From assembly GCA_029964075.1 (NCBI GenBank), contig CM057144.1, forward strand, positions 12,237,281 to 12,301,280: a stretch of DNA of 64,000 bases, given 5' to 3'. Position numbers and translations under genes: made by a program. The notes under the pieces were generated by a model. It made no database searches. It was not told the DNA's origin and saw only the letters and a list, made by a program, of their open reading frames with translations. The DNA is from Patiria pectinifera (lineage: Eukaryota > Echinodermata > Asteroidea > Valvatida > Asterinidae). This document shows, piece after piece, positions 31,115 through 43,070 of the stretch. How positions within the stretch are numbered: the stretch's first letter is position 1; every line of letters begins with the position of its first letter.

Positions 31115-31638
31115 GTTGCCCGGGTGACCGTTTTAGCCGATTTTCGGCTAACTTTGACAGATTTTTTGTTTAAAACGAGTTCGACAGAAAATTTGACAGA
31201 ATGGATTTTTTTGGGCAGATTTCTGGCAGAATTCTGCAAAAATGGACATTTGACAGAAAAACATAGCAAATTTGAAAAAAATGGTACATTTGTTTAAAAA
31301 AAAAAGCTTCAATCTTTTTAAACAAAGCCTTGCATGATGGGACAGCTTGGCTGGTCTAGGTGCTGAGGTTCACTGGGAACCAGATTTCATCCGTGATGCG
31401 CAACTGCATTTTGCCTGAAATTTATGCAATTTCATAACATCTTTTTGTGACAATAGATTGCTTGTAATGTAATTTGAACCTTTACTTAAGGCAATACTAC
31501 AATATCTGCATGTGATTGTAAGTGTTTATAGCGCATTTCGAGTAATTCTGGGGAATTTGGCAGATTTTTGATAATTCTGACAGATTTTTGAAGTGCATTT
31601 AGCAGAATTTGGTCATGACCTTACGGTCACCCTGGTGG
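31115..31638. mobile_element. Possible inverted-repeat element
   Basis: Weak terminal inverted repeats (ttgcccgggtgaccgt at the left, acggtcaccctggtgg at the right) enclose about 520 bp with many 'tttgacagat' and 'ggcagat' direct motifs. No coding capacity. The ends have several mismatches, so the call is tentative. Confidence 0.45.
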
Positions 31639-33419
31639 TTGCGTGACAGGGAATTCCCCCTGCTGAGCAATACGGTCCCCCAAACAACCTTCACTCGTCG
31701 TCCTTTCACACAATTATCTAGGCTATGCTGCGCCTATAGATCGATAGACTTTCAATAGAGAATTGATTGGATGTTTAGTATCACATGCATAAAAATAAAC
31801 GTCATTTACAAAATTGATCCGAGCATGAGCGACCTCCAAATAAGGTGGCGCCTGCCCAGGCTTAATGCCACGTATGTTACTCCTACTCCTAGTTCTATAG
31901 GAGTGCACGAATGTATGTCGGGGAATGGTCGGGATTGTCACTTAACTTTTGCCCGAGGGGAGGGAATTTTGTCACTTCAAAACTGGCAATCCCCACGTCT
32001 TGGGTGGGGCAGCCCGGGGGAGGGGTGGGGGAAACAATTGACCAAAACGAATAGCTATACTGCTATAGTGTAGTTCGCAAGGCCAGGTTAAATCAATCAC
32101 CAACTGCTACAACTCACAAGTAAAAAAACACCTAGGCCTGCTTTTCTTCAAGTCGAACTGTTCGCCCTGCGGATACTACTAAGCACTATCAAAAATTAGC
32201 ACAAACAAGGGACTTACCAATTGCAAGGCAAACTTGGAGACAAATAATGCAAGCCTGTGGTACGAATGAGGGTACGAATAACGAGGTGTGATCTGAGGAT
32301 ACAGGTCCGAGAATGAGAGTGATCATTTCACAATCGATCACTGCTAGATCAACCTCGTCCCCAGTGCTTACTTTATTTCCAACCGCGTTTCCAATAGTAA
32401 ACCCTGGATAGGAAACTTTCTTCCTGTATCCTGATTGGATACCGCAATTGGCTAGTAATGGATTTTTATCGTCAATTTCGTGGATTTTATATTCACAACG
32501 TGCAGTACGTGTTTTCGTGAACATTCGTCCACGCCTTCTCGAAAATACTAATTTCCTTTCCAATTTGCTCATATTAATATGAAATATGATACTGCATGTT
32601 GTCTCGATAAGATCGTAACAGTTTGATTTAAAAAATCGTGTTTTCGTAACTCACGCCGTGCTCACGCTGCTACGAATTGACTCTGTTTTTACCCCAGACA
32701 CCGCATACAAAAACAAACGCTAATGTGTAACGCATATCCAGGCACCAGACTGTTCCTCATTTGCATACGTTTGCAAAAATCTTGCACATGCAAATGATCC
32801 AATACCAGGGTGAGAGAGCAGGTAGTGGTGGGCGCGTACTGCTCAACACCCTGGGTACGAGGTTGCTGCTAGATCGCTTGGGTGACAACCTCGTCCCTAC
32901 ACAAAAACTACATGTACTTCCCATATTTCTTGTATATTGGGAAACATTTATAGACCCTGTGGACGAGGTTGCTAAAAGGAATTTCCCTCGCCACGCAAGA
33001 TCGGCCAGCGTGCGCCATCAACCGCGGGTTGCCAGACTATGGAAGGCCCAACATTGCAAAAACGAAGAATTGTTATAAATAATTACACAAATATTATTGA
33101 TTGTTGATTGTAGTCAACAAATGCACCAAAAGCCTTCTTAAACATGCCCTTTTCATATGTATAGAGGGTGTGTGTAGGGGGGCGTGGGGACTGGGGAGGG
33201 GGAGAGGGTGTTTGTTGGGATAATAGACCCTGGGGATGGACGAGGTTGCTACCACGCGTCACTGCTAAAATTAAAATTAACGTACGGGCATTTCCCCGTC
33301 ACGCAATACACATTATTTCGCCATTATTCCATCTTGGACCTAGTCTGGTTCCCAGACCAAATGATTCTGACTAGTTCCTGATGAATCTTAGGTCAGGTAG
33401 CCTCCGGTAATACATTGTA

Positions 33420-33535
33420 TTACAATTTACGTCACGTGACTAAAACGGGAGGAATTCCCCCTTTTCCGAAAATGTCCAGAGTTTGCCGAGTTCATTTCGT
33501 CGACATTCGGATAGCGCCCGAGTATTTTCGAGTAT
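33420..33535 (-). repeat. Interspersed repeat ('gacgaaatg.a.tcggcaaac'), copy 2
   Basis: The reverse complement matches 25801-25900, including 'ggacattttcggaaa' and 'tcacgtga'. Non-coding. Confidence 0.55.
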
Positions 33536-35249
33536 AATATACGTTTAATTAACTGCTAATTGCTTATTAAAAACTTTTTAAAATGAGTTGATATAAACAG
33601 TGATATTCATTGCTTTTATTTAGAAAACTTGAAATTCAACGACGATTTTGTGCATCAAGTATACTCGGATCGTATGGGCGAACTTTTTGCTGCGTTAGGT
33701 ACTATTTTGAATTTGACGACCGTTACCTAGATTTTCCAAATCTCGGTGTTCATTCGGCTCCGCCTGCTGAACAGTGCTATTTGGGTGCCTGATTTTGAAG
33801 ATTCCAGATCAACATTAGTCATTGTCATCTTACAGAAATATCGAATTGTATTATCATAACTGTATGATGTTACGAAGCAAGTGATTTATGTACAAATTTG
33901 ATCAGAACATTAAGAGCTTTAAGTGATAAAGCGAAGTCGAAAACGAAGCCGAGCTTTAAAAAGGGGCCGTCAATGTCGTCATGTTAATTTTTAGCCACGG
34001 AGGCTGCCTGACCTACAATCTATCAGACGTGAGCGTCGGGAATAATTGTCAGGTCTAGGGAACCAGTCTATCTTGGACCGAAAGCGGAGCGGGGGCGGGG
34101 GGGGGGGGGTGCTCATCGAGCTCCCTCAATAAAAGTAAGACTTGAAGTGAGACTAACTTATTAGCCGACTTCCTTCCAAGAACACTGTGGAACTGTCAGG
34201 CTTACACATTATCTTTCTAATAAGAAATACATCAATTTTAATGGCCTCCTTTAATTGTAGCGTTCCTCTTTACCGACAACAAATGATTTCACTGCAGATG
34301 CTGGTCTTTTAACACTCAAGTTCTACTTTCAATGAGAAGTTTCCCAGCAGAACACACGCTTTTGTCAAATTGAGAACTTGAACAAAACGACTACACAAAA
34401 ACATTGGTGGATATTTTTCAAGAGCGCAACGGTATAATTTATTTATAATTTACATTTACTAATTAAAATCGGATCCACTCGAACTTACAAGCATGGATGT
34501 GTTGTTCTCTATAAGATTAAAACAAGGCAGTAATGTAGATGAACCAAGTGTTTTACTGGATAAAATTGCTGGTTTAACGCTATTATTGAAAAATAGTCAA
34601 TCCCCCTAAACTCATACTCAAGGTAATATAATGATAGTCAAATTACAACCAAAGTCTCAAAGATATAAATATTCCTTATTGTGATTAATTATTCATTTTA
34701 GAATAATATTTGCATGGCAAAACAACGATCTTGGCAACTATGCAATACCATAGAATCATGCTCATATTATTTATTAGTTATAGGTGGGACACACACAGCA
34801 CATTTTATTTGTTCCACGGCAGGGCGCGTGATGATATCTATCTCTCTTTCAGCAAATCTCGCCAGCAGTACAATTGGAACGAACACGCTTTACACGGACA
34901 TTCAGCATGGATCGACCAATCAGGATCGAGGATTCAAGTTTGCTTGAAGATAAAGCCAGATACCCTGCTTCAGGCTTTACAGAGGCAACTTGTACAAGAG
35001 GTATGGAAAGGTTTTATAAACAAATACTCACATAAAACCACACATCCAGTCAGATAAAATCGGAACAAACCAAAATTGTGAACCTTAAGATTGTCTACGG
35101 TTGAATCCATTTACCGGAACCACCCAAAAATCAGCCAAGATCAAACTCCAGGTTTTTGAATTCAATATTCAAACTCTGAATTAAGAACTGCACATAAGGA
35201 AATGCAGAATTATGAAGGCGGAATACGGAAGATTCCAAAAGTGTCTCTT

Positions 35250-38025
35250 CTAATCCTTCTTGGATTGCTGACGCTTGGTAAACTCCTCAGTCCGTTTCCA
35301 GTACCACAAGACCTGGAAGGCGACAACTGCGTTGGCTGCGGTGGAGATGATGTAAGTCAAGGTCATCATGTCGTCGCCCGTCTCCTGAATTGTGGTGAAG
35401 ACCCTGGCCAAGCTGCCGAGGGTTAGTAGGAAGACTGTGACGGCCGATAGCTGGCCAGTGTGGCCGTTGCCGTAGTTGGTCTGAGCTTGAATCAGCTGTG
35501 AAGATGAAATCCAAAGACAAACAAAACACACATAAGGACATTAGCGAACACTTGAAAAGTGGGTGTTCAAATATGATTTGGAATTGAATAACACAACGTC
35601 CATGCCGTTGACATTTATTTATTTATTATGTTTCTTGAAAGTATGGAACTGTTCAGGGAGGACCTCCCAAGAGAACCAGGGTTGCGATATAACCAGTTCA
35701 TAATTTCTGACCGACATCGCTTTATTTGTGTAACGTTCCTCTGAGATCTTGCTTTTTCTAGTTTGTGACTTTGTGAGATGTTCACCTTGCAGTTTTAGAC
35801 CAATATCTCAGGCGCGAGAATGAATTTCAACGGAAAAAAAAACCACGAGACTTGTGCAAAAACAGAAAAAATATGTGAAATCAGGCCAAAAAAGCCCCAA
35901 AACAGGCTCAAATATAGGAAACTTGCGCAAAAAAACAAAGAAAAAAGATGTGAAATCTGGCAAAAAAACCCAAAACAGGCTCAAAATTTGGGCAACAAAA
36001 AAAACCCCGGAAATCCTGCTTAAACAGGAAGATTCTCATGCCTGATATCTTGAGATTTTAGGTCTGCATACAATGTGGTTTTGCCCTCCCACTCAACTCC
36101 AGATAATACCTTGCTAAGGACAACGATAGGAATGTTGGTCGCTTGCATGGCCGACAGGACACTCAGAGGAGTGACACCTGACAGAAGGACCCACATGACA
36201 GCTAGGTAACCGGAGATGTAGAGGATGGCCTGTAGCGTCTGTTCTTTGTACCAGAAACAGAGGGTGGCAATAGCAGAAGTCTGGACTGCCATGAACAGGG
36301 CTTCACCCCAAGCACTGGAATGAAACAACACAAAATGGTAACAAAAATGGCAATTTAGTAAGTCTCAACGTACCAACTGTCTAGCGATTTAAAAGCACTG
36401 GTCAACAGCTTTCTATAGCCGATCAGAAACCATTTTTTTGAAGTTTTTCACACCTCTTCAAAATTAACAAATTCTCAAATGAACCACAGAGGGAATCTTC
36501 TGAAACTAACGAATAGTGCCTCTTGAGAGTTGACAAATTTGGGAACTGCCCACATAGGGCTTGAGAGCTCAGTTGGCAGACCACCAGAACGGTAATCCGG
36601 AGGTCGCAGGTTCAAACCCCGCTCCATTTCTTTGATCAGCTATTTAAAATTAACAAAAACTGACTCCACTTACGAGAAAGGGAAAGAGTTTGCCACAGCA
36701 TATGCCCAAGTAAACGAGATGGCCGTCAATTCAAATGTCACCGCCATCACATTGATGCCTGCGCCACTCTTGGACATGATAATCTTGACGATCTGAGGCA
36801 GTTTCACTAAAATGGAAGATTTAAGATACAAGTTAAAAAGTTCCTCTGAGAAAATGCTGACAGTTTTGTGAAGATTTGCAAAGAAACAAACTAAAGGTTT
36901 TTTGGACAATGGACATCTTACAAAAAATTGTTAAATGCCCATTTGTTTGTCATTCAAATCACGAGGGGAGGAGGATAGCTTCCCATCGGCCCCTAAAAAT
37001 ATATACAAAGCATGGAAGGAAAACAATTTCGTGGAAATTCTCAGTGGATGCTGCATCAATGACCACTTGGTAATATTCTTGTTTATACAAACAACGAGAT
37101 GGAGCAAGTTCTTGTGTGGTGTGCTGTGGCCTCGTGGTTAAGGGCATTGGATTCGTGGTCTGCGGGTAAAGCTGCAGGTTGTGGGTTCGAGTCCAGCCTG
37201 CGGTTATGGTGTGTGTGCCATTGAGCAAGGCACTTTGTCACTCATTGCTTCTCACCACCCTGGAGTAAATGGGTACCTGTAAGGGCAGAGATGGTTATTA
37301 TTGTGATTGAATTAGCTTGCTTGCGCTTAACAGGCTGCATCGAGCTGTATACTCCCCAGGGAGCTGAGATCGTATTTGGAATTTGGCCCAATGATCAGGG
37401 GCAATAATTATATGAGTTATTATTTTTATTTGGCCTATCTTACCCATGACCGATCCGAGAATGATCCCAAATCCAAGTCCTTTGCTGATAGCAATCTTCA
37501 GGCATGGTCCTGTGAGGGAGAATGTTGACATTTATTTTGAGGTTGATTTCAATTAAATAGTAAACAACATCAAAAACTTAATCTATTCTTACAAAATTTA
37601 AAAAAAACAATAACGATAAAAAGTGAGTTATTGTGAGGGCCTACTGTGTTACTGTCAGTGTCAGCAAAAGACGATAAAGGAATGGATGTATCCAGATGCC
37701 ACCTCAACGGCAGTGTACAGAATCACTGTCAGTGACTGTTGCAATGATCTGTAGGTGCTAGGCCCTACACAAAAAGTTCACCCCGTTCATGCCATTCGCC
37801 GTTCACATGCATGACATGCATGAGTGCGACTTCTGTACACATGCTGCAACCACCAATTAACCCTTCCACAAATACCACTGCTTTACATATTCAATCAGTG
37901 ATCATGTGCAACTCCTTACCGTCGAAGAAACTGAACTTCTCAAAGAATTCCACGTAGCATTCCTCCGGTAAAAGTAGCATAACAAGCCACGGGAACAACC
38001 CGACATGCTCACCACCCGCTGCCAT
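35250..38025 (-). CDS. mpdu1: Mannose-P-dolichol utilization defect 1 protein
   Basis: Complete gene in 5 coding exons on the minus strand: 38025-37920, 37509-37444, 36806-36674, 36314-36110, 35495-35250; phases 1,1,2,0; 251 aa (vertebrate MPDU1 is about 247). MPDU1 is a multi-pass ER membrane protein of the PQ-loop family needed for use of mannose- and glucose-phosphate-dolichol donors in N-glycan precursor, GPI-anchor and mannosylation pathways. Diagnostic stretches are [13 protein letters not shown] (exon 1), [15 protein letters not shown] (exon 2), KLPQIVKI with the PQ at 61-62 (exon 3), SAWGEALF (exon 3/4 junction) and [15 protein letters not shown] (exon 5). The C-terminus is Lys-rich. 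The start ATG lies within a YY1-type caagatggcagc. Introns hold SINE-like repeats. The frame is intact, and I see no odd residue. Confidence 0.96.
35870..36005 (+). repeat. A-rich local duplication in MPDU1 intron 4
   Basis: A segment with 'gtgaaatc.ggc' followed by 'caaaacaggctcaaa' occurs at about 35875-35915 and again at 35950-35985, giving a diverged tandem pair inside an A-rich block. Non-coding. Confidence 0.5.
36552..36632 (+). repeat. tRNA-like SINE head in MPDU1 intron 3
   Basis: A tRNA-like stretch with an A box (gagagctcagttggcaga) and B box (ggttcaaaccc) appears, including 'gtaatccggaggtcgcagg', common in tRNA-derived SINEs. The T-stem does not pair well (gcagg against ccccg), so a functional tRNA gene is unlikely. 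Confidence 0.6.
37117..37300 (+). repeat. tRNA-derived SINE in MPDU1 intron 2
   Basis: Same family as 25395-25640: tRNA-like head with 'tggcctcgtggttaaggg' and B box ggttcgagtcc, then the core 'ccattgagcaaggcacttt' (the more complete copy of the core) and 'gggtacctgtaagggcagag'. It is antisense to MPDU1. Confidence 0.75.
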
Positions 38026-38029
38026 CTTG
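38018..38029 (-). promoter_or_regulatory. YY1-type site at the MPDU1 start codon
   Basis: On the minus strand the sequence caagatggcagc covers the MPDU1 start ATG and matches the YY1 core (caagatggcggc) often found at the 5' end of housekeeping genes. This is a sequence match only. Confidence 0.4.
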
Positions 38030-39871
38030 CCGAGTGTGCTAAAAATAGACTAGACTGGCCACTAGTACTTCGTGGTCTCTCTTATCTCATCTCTGAGAAG
38101 AATTTAGGACACGTGATCACTTTGTACTCCACAGATAACTTGGCAAACACCGACACATTGATCTTGTTTTGTTCCAGAATTATCTTTCGAATATTCAGAA
38201 AACGTCGGTGATGTCCCACTCACGTCATCAGATATTCTTCATTACAAAAGTCAACGATTGACTTGGCCATATCTACTACCATAGTCGAGGAAATTTATCA
38301 AAACTCGGCTTCATTGTTGGGTCATTTCCTGATTTCTTTATTTATTTGTATTTATTTTAGGAATCCAAGCTTCTATATCCTCCACATAATAGTAATACCT
38401 TTTGCCAGTTAAAAGAAATGTATGTTTCTCATTATTACGACAAAACTATTGACTGATGAGTTTTGGAGCCAAGCTTTGTTCAATACACAGCGACGAAACC
38501 CTAAGCTGAATGGAACTACCCGGGGTTTGAAAAATGACAGTACACGAATTGTTAAAAAGTTCTGTCGTACAATAGAGGGCGTTTTTCAACGTAAAGGAAA
38601 GGTATTAAAGTTTGATCATGAAGCCGCGGGTTAGACATTTCTACCTCCATGGTTTAATTAATAATATTAAAATAATAGCAAGAACAAACCGGAACCCACA
38701 GTTAAGTTTCCATTTTTCTAGCTACTTCAAAATGCATGTTTATGAATTCACACTTTCCAGAAACAAAATTTCATTCTTAAATTGCAAATCAAAACATTAA
38801 GAAGGCGTACTTATTTGGTTTAAGATCTTAAAAATCTTAACAAGATCATCGTTTGCCTCTGAAGATCGAAATATCAGCTACTCTTAATTATTTATTTGTA
38901 TATTTCAGGTCAATCCAATCAGTGAGCAGTTTGTAGCAGTTTAATTCACTTTTAAATTGAATTAGAAAAACTAAAACCACTGACATTTCAACATTTTCAT
39001 CGCATATTATTTTACATACAGCCACAGCATTTACACTAACTGAAAAACAATTATTGTAATGTAAATGATTTAAAAGTTATCATTAATTACAAATGAGCAA
39101 ATACTTGGAAATTAACTTTCACCAGTATGTTCTGTCTTTTTTTCAATGAACAGCCTTTGAAATTTTGCTAATACATGTAGTGTCTAGTACAATGTGCATA
39201 CATGCATGTACATTTAAAGCAGTCCTATGAAAGTTAACAACACATCAATTATTTAAGAAATCATTTTTCTTGTCACACATATTCTCATGTGGTCCAAAAA
39301 CTTTATGTTTATGATTTGAAAGATTTTGGCATGTTTATAATGTTCAGTATTCAAATTAGGTTTTGCCCTTCACTCGAACCCACGACCTCCTGCTTATGTA
39401 CAGACATCTGAGTATACAGTGTTTGAGTTCAGTATTGTCTCTGACTGCTCCAGTGACTTCAAATGACGGACATGCTGCAAGTATCATTCAGAAAAAAAAA
39501 ATTAAATTGGGCTGGACCGGAAACCGCAAATCTTTTGAACCTCGAAATTCACACGTAACTACATGTATTAAATTAAAGTTAAAACTTTAAAAAAAACTTT
39601 TAGTACCAGCAGAATGGCAGAATTTCAGGGTTGGCAGGTGTACATCCTTTTCATGTTCCCTCTGTGATATATTTCATACGATTGAAATTTCCTTTAGAGA
39701 TTAATGTCGAGAGCTTCTATTGTAAATGTTAAAAACACTCATACATTTTTGGTTGTAATGTAGTAAGTGTCAGTCCCTGTTAATGTTACCAAGTAAATTT
39801 TTTCATAAGTGAAACAGTGTCATTAATGCCAGACAGAAATGTCTGAATCATGCAGCTGTACATGTATATTT
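38026..39871. other. Intergenic DNA between MPDU1 and the zinc-finger gene
   Basis: AT-rich DNA with no supported gene. It should hold the MPDU1 promoter (right of 38025) and the 3' UTR of the zinc-finger gene (left of 39872). A tRNA-like B-box match on the minus strand near 39370-39390 (gtcgtgggttcgagtga) may mark a SINE remnant. Confidence 0.5.
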
Positions 39872-42313
39872 TCACTTAGTGTCCTGTACTGGCACATGGT
39901 CGGGCAAAGGTTTTGGGCTCTGTTTGTTCACTGTAGAGCAGGTGTACTTATTTTTCTTAAGATGCTTTGAGAGACTTTGCTTGTAGAAAAATGCTTTCCC
40001 ACAAGCGTCACACTTAAAGCGCTTTTTGTTCGCTTGCTTGACTGGGTGAGTTTTGCGGTGTTCTTTAAGGCACCTCTTCTCCACGAAGCCTGTGCCACAG
40101 ATGTCGCAGACATACCATCTGTCGTCGTCGGTGTGGGTCTTCTTATGAAGCGTCAGGCCTTTCCTACTGACTAAACACTTGCCGCAAGTCTCGCAGATGT
40201 AAACCGTTTTGTCAGCTGGGGCTACTTGCGCGTGGACACTACGATGCTTTCGAACATGGTCTTTTTGTGAGAAGCGCTTGTCACAAATTTCGCAGGCAAA
40301 AGGTTTGCCGGTGCTGGTGTGGCCGAGTTTGTGACGTTCCAAGCCATATCTCTGGCTGAAATTTTTGTCACACTGGTCGCAGAAGTAACGCCCGTTAATA
40401 GGCTGTACTTTTTCCTTCGGCTGTGACTGGGAATCTAAGCTCGGATCAGTCGGCGGCGGCCGGGTGCAGGGTTTTCTCCGGTGGTAACGAAGGCTTGCGC
40501 CGTGGGCAAAAGCTTTGCCGCAATTGCCGCAGACAAACGATTTTATTTTGGAATGTGTCGGCTGGTGATCCACTAGATGCCGTTTCTGGGTGAAACGCTT
40601 GCCGCAAGTGTCACAGGCGAAGGGCTTCTGCTTGAGGTGAATGCGCCGGTGGCGGACGAGGTCAAATTTTTTGACAAACCCTTTGCTGCAGAAGTTGCAG
40701 ACATACCGCATACCATCCCCGAGTGTTTTTCTGAAGGATGCGTAATCTGTAAGCTGGTTTGGTGCCGAAGTTTCCATGGTAGTGTCGCATGCTGTGGTGC
40801 TTGGAGTGCTTTCCAAGATACTGCTCCAGTCCGAAGCTTGGGTTAGGAAGTCCACTAGGGCTGTGGCTGCCTCCGTGTGAAGTGTCTTGTCTACTCCTAC
40901 CTGGTCCTCCTGCTGGTAGTATATGTATGTTGGTTGGTTCAAAAGGTCTAAAGTGCCTGTTCCTGCCTCATTCTGGGCTGTCTGATCGTTGTCTTCTACT
41001 TGGTTCTCCTGCTGGTTTGTGTCGGCTGTCTCCAGCGGTGCTGAAGGACCTGGGCCCCTTGTCCTCACCGTTTTCTCGGGAAATATTCCATGCATTTTCT
41101 TGCAGTGCCTCACAAAGGAATTCCTTAGCGCAAAATCATGACCACAGATCTCGCACTTGTATGCCCTTTCCTTAGTGTGGGTGACTCTGTGCGTGACCAG
41201 GTGACTCGTCTGCTTGAACCGTTTGCCGCAGGTTTTGCACAGAAAGGGCCTCTCCTTTGTATGTGTCCGTCGGTGACGGGAAAACTCGTGCATGGAAGTG
41301 CACTCTTTGTTGCAGAAATCGCACATGTAGCGCTTCCCATTCGCAGTGACTTTCTCAAACAAGGTGAAATCGATGCCCAAGCTCTGCGTTATGGCTTGAC
41401 TAAGTGTGTCAGGGGTTGAAGTTTGTTCCACAGGTTGAGCAACTCCCGTTTGTTGCAGGACGCTGTCCAAGTACGAGGCTTGATCCAAGACACCAGTCTC
41501 CAAACCAGCTTGACCTGTGCTGGTGTGATTGTTACGCTGATCCGCTGAAAGGGATACGTCTTGACTTGGCGCACTTCCTGTTATTTGGCTGCACAGTGTT
41601 CTGTGATTGACAAAGTTGCCCTTACGTATAAAGGTCTGTCCGCATCCATCACACAGATATGACCTGGCCCTTGTGTGGGTCAGCATATGATCTTGAAGAT
41701 GATGTCTGCGCAAGAAGCGACGTCCACAGACGTCGCAAATGAACGGCCTCTCTCTTCTGTGGACTCTTTCATGGCGAACAAGGTCACACGTTTGCGCAAA
41801 TGTCTTCTCACAGAAACTGCACTTGAAGGGTCTTTCAGTGGAGTGCATCCTTATAAAGTGACGCGACATGACGCTTCTTTTCGTAAACCTCTTCCCGCAA
41901 GAGTCGCAATCATACGGAATCTTCTCAACTCTGCTTGGGGCAGGCATGGTGAAGTCATGTATCTTTTTTTGATGTTTAAGAAGGTTCTTCTTCGCTGAAA
42001 ACGTTTGTCCACAAACATCACACAAGAACGGTTTCAATCCACTCTCCGTTTGATGAGAGTAGCAATGTTCGCGCACTACGCCCACCCCTGGTTTTTCACG
42101 GGTGTGTATTCGCCTGTGTCGCTTCAGGTTACTCGAATCTTTGAACACCTTGTTGCAGACCGGACACACATGTTTGGGACCCTCTTTTTTTTCGTGCCAT
42201 TGATGAGCCATGCAGAACTTCTGAAAAGACGCTCTTCCACAGATGAAACAACTGCGTTTTCTCTTCACAGGGATTGTCCGCTTCATCACGGCGGTTTTGC
42301 TCACACTACTCAT
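39872..42313 (-). CDS. C2H2 zinc-finger protein (about 17 fingers)
   Basis: An 813-codon frame on one exon from ATG 42313. After a short basic N-terminus (KRTIPVKRKRS, a likely nuclear signal) and one atypical CFICGR motif, classical C2H2 fingers occur in three clusters of six, three and eight, separated by Gln/Thr/Asp-rich linkers. Several linkers are TGEKP-like (HTREKP, HTKERP, HSTERP). Three fingers end in Cys in place of the last His (YLCDGCGQTF, FVCGNCGKAF and the final FKCDACGKAF). No KRAB, BTB, ZAD or SET domain is present. Such proteins are usually sequence-specific DNA-binding regulators; the target is unknown and I cannot assign an orthologue. Upstream non-coding exons are possible. 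It is divergent from RSF1, with 757 bp between the start codons. Confidence 0.88.
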   Translation of the reverse strand: MSSVSKTAVMKRTIPVKRKRSCFICGRASFQKFCMAHQWHEKKEGPKHVCPVCNKVFKDSSNLKRHRRIHTREKPGVGVVREHCYSHQTESGLKPFLCDVCGQTFSAKKNLLKHQKKIHDFTMPAPSRVEKIPYDCDSCGKRFTKRSVMSRHFIRMHSTERPFKCSFCEKTFAQTCDLVRHERVHRRERPFICDVCGRRFLRRHHLQDHMLTHTRARSYLCDGCGQTFIRKGNFVNHRTLCSQITGSAPSQDVSLSADQRNNHTSTGQAGLETGVLDQASYLDSVLQQTGVAQPVEQTSTPDTLSQAITQSLGIDFTLFEKVTANGKRYMCDFCNKECTSMHEFSRHRRTHTKERPFLCKTCGKRFKQTSHLVTHRVTHTKERAYKCEICGHDFALRNSFVRHCKKMHGIFPEKTVRTRGPGPSAPLETADTNQQENQVEDNDQTAQNEAGTGTLDLLNQPTYIYYQQEDQVGVDKTLHTEAATALVDFLTQASDWSSILESTPSTTACDTTMETSAPNQLTDYASFRKTLGDGMRYVCNFCSKGFVKKFDLVRHRRIHLKQKPFACDTCGKRFTQKRHLVDHQPTHSKIKSFVCGNCGKAFAHGASLRYHRRKPCTRPPPTDPSLDSQSQPKEKVQPINGRYFCDQCDKNFSQRYGLERHKLGHTSTGKPFACEICDKRFSQKDHVRKHRSVHAQVAPADKTVYICETCGKCLVSRKGLTLHKKTHTDDDRWYVCDICGTGFVEKRCLKEHRKTHPVKQANKKRFKCDACGKAFFYKQSLSKHLKKNKYTCSTVNKQSPKPLPDHVPVQDTK

Positions 42314-43070
42314 CCTGGTTTCTTGACGAAACTAAACTTAAAGCACACAGAAGTACTTCTTCGAAGGAGCAGTTGGTCCAGAAAAATGCTGACACAAACT
42401 GCTAGACTAGTGTTGAGGCTGCAACCATTTTATGCAGCCTTGCTTTTGACACTGACCATTCACTGCAGTGGCTGCACACAAGATGACAAATGGATTTCTC
42501 TCTTACTTGCCAGTATTAATGTAGCACTTTTAAACCTGCGGATAAATGAAATTGGAACATTATAAAACCAAAACAGATACAACACAAAACAGGTAAACAT
42601 GGTAAAGAAATACAATAAAAAAACACCCCGCCCCTCCCCCTCTAAACTTTATGCTTGTCTTTTTTTTGGGGGGGGGGGAGGGCCGGGGTGCATTTATAAT
42701 GACGCACCGACGTGCAGATTGGCGGTCATGAACAACCTGGTATCAGCCTGATTCCATGATGTAATTTAATAAAAAATAAAAACCATGAAAACTGCCCTCA
42801 CTTCGAAACTTCACATGCCAAAAAACAACCTTTAAAGACCTTATTATTAGCATGCATCATGCAGAATGACTTGCAACTACAATTCTGCAGCTGAATACAA
42901 CCATGGATTATAATAAAACACTGCATAACTTACTTGGGGGATCAAATATTGTCGCAAATCTGCTGATGATGGCCGAATCGAAGTGAAAAGATTGACCCGG
43001 TACGAGCATCAGAGCGCCCTCATCGGTTACATCTGGTAATTTTTGCCATTAAAACTCATTATAAAGAGCA
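42314..43070. promoter_or_regulatory. Head-to-head promoter interval, zinc-finger gene and RSF1
   Basis: This 757-bp interval separates the ATG of the minus-strand zinc-finger gene from the ATG of plus-strand RSF1 and should contain both promoters and 5' UTRs. It has no TATA box I can identify. C-run and G-run stretches at about 42628-42680 form a small inverted repeat. Confidence 0.5.

Larger units (their letters stand above)
30860..35249. other. Gene-free stretch between the repeat array and MPDU1
   Basis: No gene is supported over about 4.4 kb. A 127-codon minus-strand frame at 32189-32572 has no recognisable domain. A possible inverted-repeat element lies at 31115-31638. Direct repeats of 'tagaccctg.gga.gaggttgct' occur near 32950 and 33225. 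A repeat copy on the minus strand is at 33420-33535, and a 14-bp G run near 34098. Confidence 0.45.

Noticed and set aside
32189-32572. 127-codon minus-strand frame
   Set aside because: No recognisable domain, no clear splice partners, and it lies in repeat-rich DNA. It could be an exon of an unknown gene but I cannot support it.
36552-36632. A functional tRNA gene in MPDU1 intron 3
   Set aside because: A and B boxes are present but the T-stem mispairs and no convincing acceptor stem is visible; it looks like a SINE head.
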